Shown here piece by piece: positions 24,213 to 29,844 of a stretch of DNA of 45,401 bases. The notes below the pieces were generated by a model. The model did no database searches. It was not told the origin of the DNA and saw only the letters and a program-made list of their open reading frames with translations. Source of the stretch: a virus; the IMG/VR virus record IMGVR_UViG_3300046517_002587, positions 1-45,401 of that record; one strand, written 5' to 3'. Numbering within the stretch: position 1 is the stretch's first letter; each line of letters begins with the position of its first letter. The position numbers were made by a program, and so were the translations under genes.

Positions 24213-24649
24213 TGTTCAACTGGATCAAGCGCGTTCGTTTCACCCAGCCCCCGACCCCGAAGACGAAGGTCATCGAGCTGGAGATCGGTGGCCGTATCGG
24301 CAGGTTCATGTGGAACCACAACTGGGGCGCGATGACCGTGCCCTGGCCGTTCATCACGACGATCTTCTACTGGTCGGCGGACCCGCAGCCCGACGGCGCA
24401 GTGAACCAGTTCATCCGCGTGCACGAGTTCGTGCACGTGAAGCAGAACGAGCCGGATCTCTTCTTCGGCGTGAGCTGGGTCCGCTACATGTGGGCTTCGA
24501 TCCGCAACTTCTCGTTCAAGACCTGGCGCGCTGACGGACTCTCCGCGGCTCTCCTCGCGGCCTACCACGCGAACAAGTTTGAGCTGGAGGCGTACGCGGT
24601 CGAGGACGGTACCGGACAACACGGACTGCCCGACTGGGCCAAGGAATAG
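24212..24649 (+). CDS. Small zincin metallopeptidase-like protein, 145 aa
   Basis: HEFVH (H71, E72, H75) is followed about 50 residues later by NKFELEAYA, supplying a possible third ligand (E124 or E126), the gluzincin pattern. The protein is rich in Trp and Phe (FMWNHNWG, FITTIFYW, WVRYMWASIRNF). No signal peptide is obvious. It overlaps the holin-like gene, so it may be a lysis or envelope enzyme, but SprT-like or tail-associated roles are also possible. Confidence 0.55.
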   Translation: MFNWIKRVRFTQPPTPKTKVIELEIGGRIGRFMWNHNWGAMTVPWPFITTIFYWSADPQPDGAVNQFIRVHEFVHVKQNEPDLFFGVSWVRYMWASIRNFSFKTWRADGLSAALLAAYHANKFELEAYAVEDGTGQHGLPDWAKE

Positions 24650-24653
24650 CGCC

Positions 24654-24682
24654 TTGACTCGGGCCTGAGCCCGTGATAGAAT
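24654..24682 (+). promoter_or_regulatory. Sigma70-like promoter with palindromic spacer
   Basis: TTGACT and TAGAAT are separated by 17 nt. The spacer holds CGGGC CTGA GCCCG (24660-24673), a perfect inverted repeat that could be an operator. The -10 ends 7 nt before the ATG at 24690. Confidence 0.8.
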
Positions 24683-24689
24683 CCGCCCC

Positions 24690-24866
24690 ATGTCCGTCGA
24701 CAACTACCTGAACCGTCTCCGCAAGGCGGGATGGGACTGGCTGGAGCACAAGAACAGCTGGTACCACCGCGCGCCGCGGAACAAGGACCGCCGCTCGGGC
24801 CGCGCCGAGAAGCGCGCAGCGCGCGCGCTCGACCGCAAAGAGATCGACTCGGAAAAGATTCCGTAG
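24690..24866 (+). CDS. Basic 58-aa protein, leaderless
   Basis: ATG 24690 coincides with the predicted transcription start of the strong promoter upstream; no ribosome site exists. The product is very basic with aromatic residues (YLNRLRKAGWDWLEHKNSWY, then RRSGRAEKRAARALDRKE). A small nucleic-acid or ribosome-binding protein is possible. The 3' end contains GATTCCGTAG, similar to the promoter extended -10. Confidence 0.6.
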   Translation: MSVDNYLNRLRKAGWDWLEHKNSWYHRAPRNKDRRSGRAEKRAARALDRKEIDSEKIP

Positions 24867-24938
24867 TAGTTTGAGGACAAAGTCGCCGTTGGATGAAAAA
24901 TCGGACGGCACGCTGGTAGGCCCTTAATCCCCTCAAAA

Positions 24939-24986
24939 GGACGTCGGCCTCTGGAGGTCATTGTTGAGAAAGGCTGACCTGCGTCC
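24939..24986 (+). other. Nested hairpin before tRNA cluster
   Basis: GGACG/CGTCC (24939-24943, 24982-24986) encloses AGGTCA/TGACCT (24955-24960, 24975-24980). No T tract follows, so it may be an RNA processing or leader structure. The stretch 24867-25092 otherwise holds the AATCTT copy at 24988 and one 15-codon frame, and I see no larger gene in it. Confidence 0.4.
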
Positions 24987-24987
24987 C

Positions 24988-24993
24988 AATCTT
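24988..24993 (+). promoter_or_regulatory. AATCTT motif, copy 11
   Basis: Lies 11 nt before the ATG at 25005 and about 100 nt before the first tRNA, so it may drive the start of the tRNA cluster. Confidence 0.45.
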
Positions 24994-25004
24994 CTGTGAG
25001 CCCG

Positions 25005-25052
25005 ATGAAGTTCCACCGCTTGCTATCCCTGTCTCTGTTGCTGCTCGCGTAA
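25005..25052 (+). CDS. 15-residue hydrophobic micro-ORF
   Basis: The frame encodes MKFHRLLSLSLLLLA and stops. It resembles a signal-peptide N-terminus without a mature part. It could be a truncated gene, a toxic micro-peptide or chance; placement after an AATCTT motif is the only support. Confidence 0.25.
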   Translation: MKFHRLLSLSLLLLA

Positions 25053-25092
25053 GCGAGAACAACAAACCTGCGCCTCAGGCGCTCAGACATAG

Positions 25093-25179
25093 GCGATCGT
25101 GGCGGAACTGGTAGACGCGCTGGATTGAGAGTCCAGTGGGCTAACGCCCGTGCAGGTTCGACTCCTGTCGATCGCACCA
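25093..25179 (+). tRNA. tRNA-Leu (GAG)
   Basis: Acceptor GCGATCG pairs with CGATCGC, then ACCA is encoded. The anticodon loop TTGAGAG gives GAG. A long variable arm, typical of Leu, is present, and the T loop is TTCGACT. Confidence 0.9.
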
Positions 25180-25180
25180 C

Positions 25181-25267
25181 CCCCAGGTGGCGGAATCAGA
25201 AGACGCGCGTGGCTCAGAACCACGTGGGCGAAAGCCCGTGCAGGTGCAAGTCCTGTCTTGGGGACCA
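25181..25267 (+). tRNA. tRNA-Leu (CAG)
   Basis: Acceptor CCCCAGG pairs with CTTGGGG, with ACCA encoded. The loop CTCAGAA gives CAG. A long variable arm is present. The T loop is TGCAAGT instead of the usual TTC form. Confidence 0.85.
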
Positions 25268-25268
25268 G

Positions 25269-25342
25269 GCGCTCGTAGCTCAACAGGCAGAGGCAATCCG
25301 TTCAAAGCGGAGAGGTTGTGGGTTCGAATCCCACGGGGCGCA
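25269..25342 (+). tRNA. tRNA with CAA anticodon and short variable loop (nominal Leu)
   Basis: Acceptor GCGCTCG pairs with GGGGCGC except one G-G mismatch next to the T stem. The loop TTCAAAG gives CAA. The variable region is only about 5 nt, whereas bacterial Leu tRNAs have a long arm, so charging identity is doubtful. CCA is not encoded. Confidence 0.65.
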
Positions 25343-25350
25343 CTTTTCTC

Positions 25351-25379
25351 TTGCACTCTTCGAGAAGATTCCGTAGACT
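25351..25379 (+). promoter_or_regulatory. Sigma70-like promoter with GATTCCGTAGACT
   Basis: TTGCAC and TAGACT are separated by 17 nt; TCTTC GA GAAGA is a perfect inverted repeat in the spacer. AATCTT (25381-25386, copy 12) follows directly. It probably drives the 47-aa gene and the rest of the tRNA cluster. Confidence 0.7.
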
Positions 25380-25397
25380 TAATCTTGAAGGTTGAAG

Positions 25398-25541
25398 ATG
25401 AACGCGCTGACCACATACACCACGACCCGAACCGGCGGAATTACCGTCGGTGGCCGGACGAACGTGTATCCGCGCCATCAACACCAGCAGCGCCCACTGT
25501 CGGGTGCTCTCGATCGCTTCGATCCTCGCGGATCAAAGTAA
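25398..25541 (+). CDS. 47-aa hypothetical protein between tRNAs
   Basis: ATG 25398 has GAAGG 7 nt upstream and lies under the promoter at 25351. The product is Thr/Gly/Arg-rich (MNALTTYTTTRTGGITVGGR...). It is the only protein-coding frame visible inside the tRNA cluster. Function unknown. Confidence 0.45.
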   Translation: MNALTTYTTTRTGGITVGGRTNVYPRHQHQQRPLSGALDRFDPRGSK

Positions 25542-25548
25542 ACGCCAA

Positions 25549-25563
25549 GCCGGCTAGGCCGGC
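25549..25563 (+). other. Short palindromic hairpin
   Basis: GCCGGC TAG GCCGGC can form a 6-bp stem just after the 47-aa gene and before tRNA-Phe. No T tract follows; processing or spacer structure is likely. Confidence 0.35.
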
Positions 25564-25578
25564 ACAATCGATCGAAGA

Positions 25579-25652
25579 CGCACCCTAGCTCAGCCTGGTA
25601 GAGCGGTGCCCTGAAAAGGCACGCGTCGGTGGTTCAAATCCATCGGGTGCGA
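25579..25652 (+). tRNA. tRNA-Phe (GAA)
   Basis: Acceptor CGCACCC pairs with GGGTGCG. The anticodon stem GTGCC/GGCAC holds CTGAAAA, giving GAA. The T loop is TTCAAAT. The encoded end is ACCG, so CCA must be added. Confidence 0.9.
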
Positions 25653-25659
25653 CCGCTTT

Positions 25660-25732
25660 GCTGCTGAAAGCTTCTGGTGGAGCTACGCCGCTGTCTACGG
25701 CGAGTTGACGAGTTCGATTCTCGCCAGCAGCG
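25660..25732 (+). tRNA. tRNA-Asp (GTC)
   Basis: Acceptor GCTGCTG pairs with CAGCAGC and the discriminator is G, as usual for Asp. The loop CTGTCTA gives GTC. One T-stem mismatch is present. CCA is not encoded. Confidence 0.85.
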
Positions 25733-25758
25733 CAATGCTCCCCAGTGTGTTCGATCAT

Positions 25759-25836
<78 letters not shown>

Positions 25837-25849
25837 GAAAATTAAATAT

Positions 25850-25923
25850 GGTGGCCGTAGTGTAGTGGCCCTGCACGTCGTGCTGTGAACACGGAAGTAC
25901 CGGATCGAAACCGGTCAGTCACC
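25850..25923 (+). tRNA. tRNA-His (GTG)
   Basis: An extra 5' G (25850) faces C73, the His hallmark. The acceptor GTGGCCG pairs with CAGTCAC with one mismatch. The loop CTGTGAA gives GTG. CCA is not encoded. Confidence 0.85.
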
Positions 25924-25963
25924 CCGCTTCTTTGAAAACTAAATAGTCGACCATGTCTCATGT

Positions 25964-26044
25964 GGGGACGTATACCGCTAGAGGGGCGGGCCTGATTGTA
26001 ACCCAGGTGTCTTGGCTCCGTAGGCGCGACTCCTACCGGCCCCA
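25964..26044 (+). tRNA. tRNA-Tyr (GTA)
   Basis: Acceptor GGGGACG pairs with CGGCCCC with one A-G mismatch. The loop TTGTAAC gives GTA. A longer variable region is present as expected for bacterial Tyr. The T loop CGCGACT and the D arm are irregular. Confidence 0.7.
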
Positions 26045-26050
26045 CAACTT

Positions 26051-26121
26051 GCCGATCTCGTTCAACGGTAGGACGACTGCCCAGTAAGCAGTTCATGAGG
26101 GTTCAATTCCTTCGTTCGGCT
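26051..26121 (+). tRNA. tRNA with AGT anticodon (nominal Thr), C33
   Basis: Acceptor GCCGATC pairs with GTTCGGC with one T-T mismatch; discriminator T. The stem ACTGC/GCAGT holds CCAGTAA, nominally AGT, with C at position 33. D arm TC GTTC...GAC and T arm resemble the next tRNA, suggesting tandem duplication. Identity is uncertain. Confidence 0.65.
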
Positions 26122-26127
26122 CCCGAT

Positions 26128-26198
26128 GCTACTCTCGTTCAACGGCAGGACATCCCCTTCGTACGGTGAAAAAGAGGGTTCAATTCCTTCGAGTAGCT
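26128..26198 (+). tRNA. tRNA-Thr (CGT)
   Basis: Acceptor GCTACTC pairs perfectly with GAGTAGC; discriminator T. The loop TTCGTAC gives CGT. One mismatch lies in the anticodon stem. D and T arms are nearly the same as in the preceding tRNA. Confidence 0.75.
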
Positions 26199-26208
26199 CA
26201 GAAAATAT

Positions 26209-26279
26209 TCCCCTGTGGTCTAAAGCATGATGCCTGGTTCTGACCCAGAGCGACGGAGGTGCGAGTCCTTCCGGGGGAA
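26209..26279 (+). tRNA. tRNA-Gln (CTG)
   Basis: Acceptor TCCCCTG pairs with CGGGGGA, identical to the Gln (TTG) tRNA at 26505. The loop TTCTGAC gives CTG. The T loop is TGCGAGT. The D arm is unusually long. Confidence 0.75.
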
Positions 26280-26292
26280 CGAAAAGAAACAC

Positions 26293-26363
26293 GCGAGAAT
26301 AGCACAATGGTAGTGCGCCTGGCCGATTACCGGGTGACGTTGGTCCGATTCCAGCTTCTCGTA
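26293..26363 (+). tRNA. tRNA-Ile (GAT), C33
   Basis: Acceptor GCGAGAA pairs with TTCTCGT through one G-T wobble, and D stem GCAC/GTGC is perfect. The loop CCGATTA gives GAT but has C at position 33 and T at 37, both atypical. Confidence 0.7.
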
Positions 26364-26367
26364 CTGC

Positions 26368-26445
26368 ATCGCTGTCGGTCAACTGGACAGACCACCTCGC
26401 TACGAACGAGGAACAGTGGAGGTTCAAATCCTCTCAGCGATACCA
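26368..26445 (+). tRNA. tRNA-Arg (ACG)
   Basis: Acceptor ATCGCTG pairs with CAGCGAT and ACCA is encoded. The loop CTACGAA gives ACG. D stem, anticodon stem and T loop TTCAAAT are regular. Confidence 0.9.
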
Positions 26446-26446
26446 C

Positions 26447-26499
26447 GGTGTCCGATACTTTAGGCAAAACAGGCCATTTCGTCTGAAGTATCGGACACC
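26447..26499 (+). repeat. 19-bp inverted repeat (hairpin) between tRNA-Arg and tRNA-Gln
   Basis: GGTGTCCGATACTTTAGGC pairs with the reverse arm ending at 26499 through 19 bp, including two G-U pairs in RNA, around a 15-nt loop. It begins 1 nt after the encoded CCA of tRNA-Arg and ends 5 nt before tRNA-Gln. No T tract follows, so RNase III-type processing of the tRNA precursor or a mobile remnant is more likely than termination. Confidence 0.8.
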
Positions 26500-26504
26500 A
26501 TCGA

Positions 26505-26575
26505 TCCCCTGTCGTCTAACGGCAGGACGGCGGGCTTTGAACCCGCCTATGGTGGTTCGAGTCCATCCGGGGGAA
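26505..26575 (+). tRNA. tRNA-Gln (TTG)
   Basis: Acceptor TCCCCTG pairs with CGGGGGA. The stem GCGGG/CCCGC holds CTTTGAA, giving TTG. D arm TC GTC...GAC, 4-nt variable loop and T loop TTCGAGT are regular. Its D arm is the closest match in the window to the permuted tRNA at 33945. Confidence 0.9.
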
Positions 26576-26597
26576 CAGCACATGGTCTTCACCTGAA

Positions 26598-26660
26598 GCC
26601 GGCGGCGCCGGGCTGGATGGGCAACTCCTTCTCCCGGATCCCATCGCCCGCGCCGCCGGC
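26598..26660 (+). terminator. Long GC-rich hairpin ending the tRNA cluster
   Basis: GCCGGCGGCGC pairs with GCGCCGCCGGC (11 bp), then GGGC/GCCC and GATGGG/CCCATC after small bulges, for about 21 bp around an 18-nt loop. CGTTTCGTAG follows, a weak tail. It probably ends or stabilises the tRNA transcript; an independent small RNA is possible. No protein frame is seen between 26576 and 26745. Confidence 0.55.
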
Positions 26661-26698
26661 CGTTTCGTAGCTTACACTTTCGTGACCTCCGGAAGCTC

Positions 26699-26727
26699 TT
26701 GCCTTTCCGGAAAAGATTCAGTAGAAT
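26699..26727 (+). promoter_or_regulatory. Sigma70-like promoter for ClpP-like gene
   Basis: TTGCCT and TAGAAT are separated by 17 nt with GATTCAGTAGAAT at the -10 end. TTTCCGGAAA is a perfect palindrome in the spacer, and TCCGGAA/TTCCGGA flank the -35. The transcript has a short leader with GGAGG. Confidence 0.7.
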
Positions 26728-26745
26728 TAAGACTGGAGGTTACGA

Positions 26746-27513
26746 ATGAAAGCTGTACTGGTCGCCATCCTCACGCTCTTGGCCGTCCCCGCCTTCGCCG
26801 CCGATCAACCCACGCAGCCCCCGCCTTTCGTGCCCAACGATGCGCCCGCGGCTCCCAGCGAGCCGACCGAGGCCGCTCCCGACATGGATTCGATCCTTCG
26901 CAGCCTCATGAACGACGACGACGACAAGAAGCTGACGATCGAGTGCAAGGAACACCCCTGCATCCCCACCTACCGCTTCTCCGACAGCGTCGACGAGGAC
27001 GCCACCAAGAAGTTCGAGAAGTTCATGACGGCCGCCATCGAAGCGAAGGCCGACATGGTACTGTTGGAGATCAACACCCCCGGCGGCAGCATGGACGACG
27101 GCCACGAGATGGTTCGGGTCATCGAGCGCTCTCCCCTCCAGGTGGTCTGCGTCGTCGACGGCAAGGCCGCTTCGATGGGCATGTACATCTTCCAGTCGTG
27201 TGACCAGCGAGTGATGACCAAGCGCAGCATGCTCATGATTCACCAGGTCTCGCTGATGGTCAACCACGCCCGCATCACCGAGGTCACGGTCGAGAACGCC
27301 GCCGCGACGATCAAGGTCGCGACCCGCGCCTACGTCGAGTGGTGCACCCACCGCATGAAGATCAAGGCCCCCGCGGTGCTCCAGAAGATCAACTCCGGCC
27401 GCGAGTGGTGGCTGGACTGGGAAGAGGCCATCCGTACGGGCGCCGCCGACAAGGCTGTCGACGGCCCGCCGGGCGAGGTCCTCAAGAACCTGAAGGCCCA
27501 CGGAACGCCGTAG
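26746..27513 (+). CDS. Exported ClpP/SppA-fold serine protease, 255 aa
   Basis: A signal peptide (VLVAILTLLAVPAFA, cleavage near residue 18) and a Pro-rich linker precede a ClpP-like core. GGS after EINTP (112-115), GKAASMGMYIF with Ser143, and MLMIHQVS with His166 follow the ClpP order; the acid residue is not assigned. Cytoplasmic ClpP works with AAA+ unfoldases, but this copy should act outside the cytoplasm and without them, like NfeD- or SppA-type proteases. GGAGG precedes the ATG. The next gene starts directly after the stop. Confidence 0.75.
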   Translation: MKAVLVAILTLLAVPAFAADQPTQPPPFVPNDAPAAPSEPTEAAPDMDSILRSLMNDDDDKKLTIECKEHPCIPTYRFSDSVDEDATKKFEKFMTAAIEAKADMVLLEINTPGGSMDDGHEMVRVIERSPLQVVCVVDGKAASMGMYIFQSCDQRVMTKRSMLMIHQVSLMVNHARITEVTVENAAATIKVATRAYVEWCTHRMKIKAPAVLQKINSGREWWLDWEEAIRTGAADKAVDGPPGEVLKNLKAHGTP

Positions 27514-27780
27514 GTGAGCTTCGAGGACGACTGCATCAAGGAGCGTGGGCGCCCGCTGACCGGGCGCTTCGCTCACTACTGCTATGACTGGGACGGGATG
27601 ACCGTCGACGAGACCTGCCCTGGCGAGATCACGTCGTGCCACTGCACGATCGAAGGTGTCGGGGAGGTGCCGGCGGAAGTGAAGGCGGAGGCGGACGCGG
27701 AGATGGTGCGGATGGAAGAGGAGTTCCACCGTCAGCAGCTCACGGAGCGTCCCACTCCTCCAGATCCTTCAAGCACTTAG
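27514..27780 (+). CDS. Hypothetical Cys-containing protein, 88 aa
   Basis: GTG start immediately after the protease stop, so it is probably co-translated. The N-terminal half holds Cys residues (DDCIKE, HYCYDWDG, ETCPGEITSCHC) and the C-terminal half an acidic helix (EVKAEADAEMVRMEEEFHRQQL). No signal peptide is present. Function unknown. Its last 40 nt overlap a minus-strand gene. Confidence 0.5.
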   Translation: MSFEDDCIKERGRPLTGRFAHYCYDWDGMTVDETCPGEITSCHCTIEGVGEVPAEVKAEADAEMVRMEEEFHRQQLTERPTPPDPSST

Positions 27781-27901
27781 TGCAGACGGGGTCCCGCCCC
27801 GGCGGGACGAAACAGCCACACCTGAAGCATCGAGCCACGACCACCAGGTCGGGCTCTAGCTCAGCCAGACGCCCTGCTGCTTCGTCAAGTCCGGAACGCA
27901 T
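27740..27901 (-). CDS. Small zinc-ribbon protein, 53 aa
   Basis: Start placed at ATG 27901. The product has CFRCG and CTKC spaced 14 residues apart, a typical small zinc ribbon, then LKDLEEWDAP. It overlaps the upstream minus-strand gene by 46 nt and the convergent plus gene by 41 nt. Family not assigned. Confidence 0.5.
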   Translation of the reverse strand: MRSGLDEAAGRLAELEPDLVVVARCFRCGCFVPPGRDPVCTKCLKDLEEWDAP

Positions 27902-28104
27902 GGGATCCCTGCGATGGAGAAGTCCTCGTCGAGCGTGGCCCCCAGAATCTCCCACTCCAGCTTGCCCAGGATGGCGATGGCTGGGAGCTTCTCGTGCTTC
28001 TTGTCGTAGGCGATGACCATCTCCTGGACGTACGACACGACGCCCATCATCTCGTACCGGTGCTTGCGTTCTTCGCTGTTCATGAAATGTGTGAGTCCTT
28101 TCAT
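27856..28104 (-). CDS. Hypothetical protein, 82 aa
   Basis: ATG 28104 lies 9 nt after the -10 of a minus-strand promoter; ATG 28083 in frame is an alternative with AAAGGA further upstream. The product is helical then beta (RHRYEMMGVVSYVQ-like start, KLPAIAILGKLEWEIL). No motif is recognised. Confidence 0.5.
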   Translation of the reverse strand: MKGLTHFMNSEERKHRYEMMGVVSYVQEMVIAYDKKHEKLPAIAILGKLEWEILGATLDEDFSIAGIPCVPDLTKQQGVWLS

Positions 28105-28113
28105 CTTGCTTGA

Positions 28114-28142
28114 AGTGTGCCAGACGGCCGCGGGGGTGTCAA
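28114..28142 (-). promoter_or_regulatory. Sigma70-like promoter for 27856-28104
   Basis: Minus-strand TTGACA and CACACT are separated by 17 nt. It lies back to back with the plus-strand promoter at 28157. Confidence 0.55.
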
Positions 28143-28156
28143 GGTCCAAATAGTGC

Positions 28157-28185
28157 TTGCTTTCCTTCGCGAGATTCCGTAGACT
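28157..28185 (+). promoter_or_regulatory. Sigma70-like promoter for ParB-like gene
   Basis: TTGCTT and TAGACT with a 17-nt spacer, including GATTCCGTAGACT; TCGCGA is palindromic in the spacer. The leader is about 80 nt (28192-28272). In it TAGGGT (28193-28198) can pair with ACCCTA (28243-28248), or GGGTA (28195-28199) with TACCC (28251-28255), so two alternative folds exist. Confidence 0.7.
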
Positions 28186-28272
28186 TAAAGAGTAGGGTAC
28201 TTCCTGGGTGATTAAACACTGGCAATCCCGCCGTGTGATGAAACCCTAGATACCCAACTCGGAGAATTGAAC

Positions 28273-29127
28273 ATGAGCGACAAAGAAGACGTCCAGGTAT
28301 TGTGTGTGCTCCCCAGGAACAAGCGGTTCGGAGGGAGACAGGTCGTGCTGGTGCTGAGCGCGTGCGTGGAAGCGTGGGACAAGAATCCCGAAGTCCGCAC
28401 GAAGAACGCCAACCTCGTCGAGCTGGCCAAGCGCCTCGCTGGCGATGTCGGCCAGCTGGTTCCCGCCTCGGTCATCGAGATCGGCCGCCGTGACGGCCGC
28501 CGTCGCTTCCGAATCGTGGACGGTCACCGCCGGTTCATGATTCTCGACAGCGCTGGCGTGGAGCACTTCCTCGCCATTCTGTACACCGACATCAAGCCGG
28601 GCTCGTCGCAGTTCGGCGAGCTGTTCGAGAACCTGAACACCGCGACGCGCGCCATCGGCATCCGCGAGCGCGTGTGGCTGGCTCTGAACGACGAGCGCAT
28701 GGCGGCTGGCGAAGACGCCTGCAAGCTCGCCGACGAGATCAAGCGCGGCCTCGGTGCCGAGGCCCTCAGGGCCTTCGTCGAGGCGTGCTGCCCCGTTCAG
28801 GCGTTCAACAGCGCCAAGCGGGCCTTCAACATGATGAAGGATCACCTCGGGGTCGATTTCGAGAACGACATCGTCACTCGCAAGGCCTTCATCTCGAAGG
28901 TCATCACCTGGCAGCTGGAGCAGAACGAGCAGCAGCAGCTGAAGCTCCGCCTCACCCAGATCGGTGAACTCCCGGCGAGCAAGAAGAAGCAGGTCATCAA
29001 GGACTTGAACTACATCAAGGGCCTCATCTACGGGAACCAGGGCTTCCCCAAGGCCGACGCCGCCGAGACCGAGGCGGAGGACGAGGACGAGGACGAGGGG
29101 TTCCAGGTCCGCAAGAAGGTCGCCTGA
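28273..29127 (+). CDS. ParB/Srx-fold nuclease-like protein, 284 aa
   Basis: Start at ATG 28273 behind GGAGAA. The N-terminal domain contains VDGHRRF (82-88), the signature loop of ParB-like nuclease/CTPase domains, preceded by NLVELAKRLAGDVGQL and VIEIGRRDGRRRFR. Helical regions follow (112-230), then KKKQVIKDLNYIKGL and a very acidic tail (EAEDEDEDEG). Phage ParB-like proteins can be nucleases or DNA-binding regulators; no partner ParA is seen. It has its own promoter and a long leader. Confidence 0.7.
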   Translation: MSDKEDVQVLCVLPRNKRFGGRQVVLVLSACVEAWDKNPEVRTKNANLVELAKRLAGDVGQLVPASVIEIGRRDGRRRFRIVDGHRRFMILDSAGVEHFLAILYTDIKPGSSQFGELFENLNTATRAIGIRERVWLALNDERMAAGEDACKLADEIKRGLGAEALRAFVEACCPVQAFNSAKRAFNMMKDHLGVDFENDIVTRKAFISKVITWQLEQNEQQQLKLRLTQIGELPASKKKQVIKDLNYIKGLIYGNQGFPKADAAETEAEDEDEDEGFQVRKKVA

Positions 29128-29128
29128 T

Positions 29129-29142
29129 CGATTCCGTAGAAA
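29129..29142 (+). promoter_or_regulatory. GATTCCGTAGAAA element
   Basis: CGATTCCGTAGAAA resembles the extended -10 of other promoters. No recognisable -35 is present 17 nt upstream. It ends 7 nt before the ATG at 29150. Confidence 0.45.
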
Positions 29143-29149
29143 TACCACG

Positions 29150-29509
29150 ATGAAGCACTACACCATCCTCGCGGCCCTCCTCCTCACGGTGTGGGGAGGG
29201 CCGGCTTGGGGTTACACCAAGCACCCGGAACCCCGGATGCCCTACATCTCCAGCCAGCACACCGAAATGGTGATCCCGCGGTACGCCTCGCCGTACTGGG
29301 ACCGTTTCATCGCCGTCCGGAACCCGCTGCGCAAGCCAGTCTGGTTCTGGATGGAGTGCGAGTCCCACCTCACCACGAACGCCATCGCGCTGCGCGCGCG
29401 GCACACCAGCGTGTTCACTTTCAAGGACATCCCGCCGGAAGAGAAATGCCTCATCAACCACTGGGAGTACCAGCGCCGCGGGCACCAACCGAAGGAGTGG
29501 AGACCATGA
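29150..29509 (+). CDS. Secreted protein, paralogue of lipoprotein 4820-5170
   Basis: A type I signal peptide (ILAALLLTVWGGPAWG, cleavage after Gly21) replaces the lipobox of its paralogue. The shared core is NPLRKPVWF followed by Cys, against NPLYKPVSF and Cys in the other protein; both also have a later Cys near the end. The mature protein is Arg/His/Tyr-rich. The ATG sits 7 nt after a GATTCCGTAGAAA element, suggesting a leaderless message. An envelope function is inferred. Confidence 0.65.
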   Translation: MKHYTILAALLLTVWGGPAWGYTKHPEPRMPYISSQHTEMVIPRYASPYWDRFIAVRNPLRKPVWFWMECESHLTTNAIALRARHTSVFTFKDIPPEEKCLINHWEYQRRGHQPKEWRP

Positions 29510-29844
29510 GCCAGCTGAAGGACAAGATCGAACAGCGCGTCCTCGACCTGAAAGGCGGCGGCGAGAAGAAGGTCGGCCAACTCATCGAGGCCACCGCGTG
29601 GCACCTCGTCCACCGCGACATGATGATGGCCGCCGAGGTCGCTCGTGACGTCGCGACGAAGGCCTCGATCGACATCGACAACGTCGAGGAGCCCGCCATC
29701 TCGGACGTTCTCGCCATCCACCAGCTGTACCAGGCCTACCTCGGCCCGGCGTACCAGACGCTGGTCGAGGCGGGGGACATCCCGCGCCCGCCGGTCCCCA
29801 CCAACAACAGCGGAGTCAAGACCAAGGACCAGCTGGACAGCTGA
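29506..29844 (+). CDS. Helical hypothetical protein, 112 aa
   Basis: ATG overlaps the previous stop by 4 nt, with GGAGTGGAG upstream. The product is mostly alpha-helical and charged (MSQLKDKIEQRVLDLKGGGE, MMMAAEVARDVATKA) with a Pro-rich end. Its stop overlaps the ATG of the cupin fusion. Function not recognised. Confidence 0.6.
   Translation: MSQLKDKIEQRVLDLKGGGEKKVGQLIEATAWHLVHRDMMMAAEVARDVATKASIDIDNVEEPAISDVLAIHQLYQAYLGPAYQTLVEAGDIPRPPVPTNNSGVKTKDQLDS

Noticed and set aside
24855-24868. GATTCCGTAGTAG as a promoter for the tRNA cluster
   Set aside because: It lies at the end of the 58-aa gene, lacks a -35 at the right distance, and its TAGTAG forms the stop codon; kept only as a resemblance.
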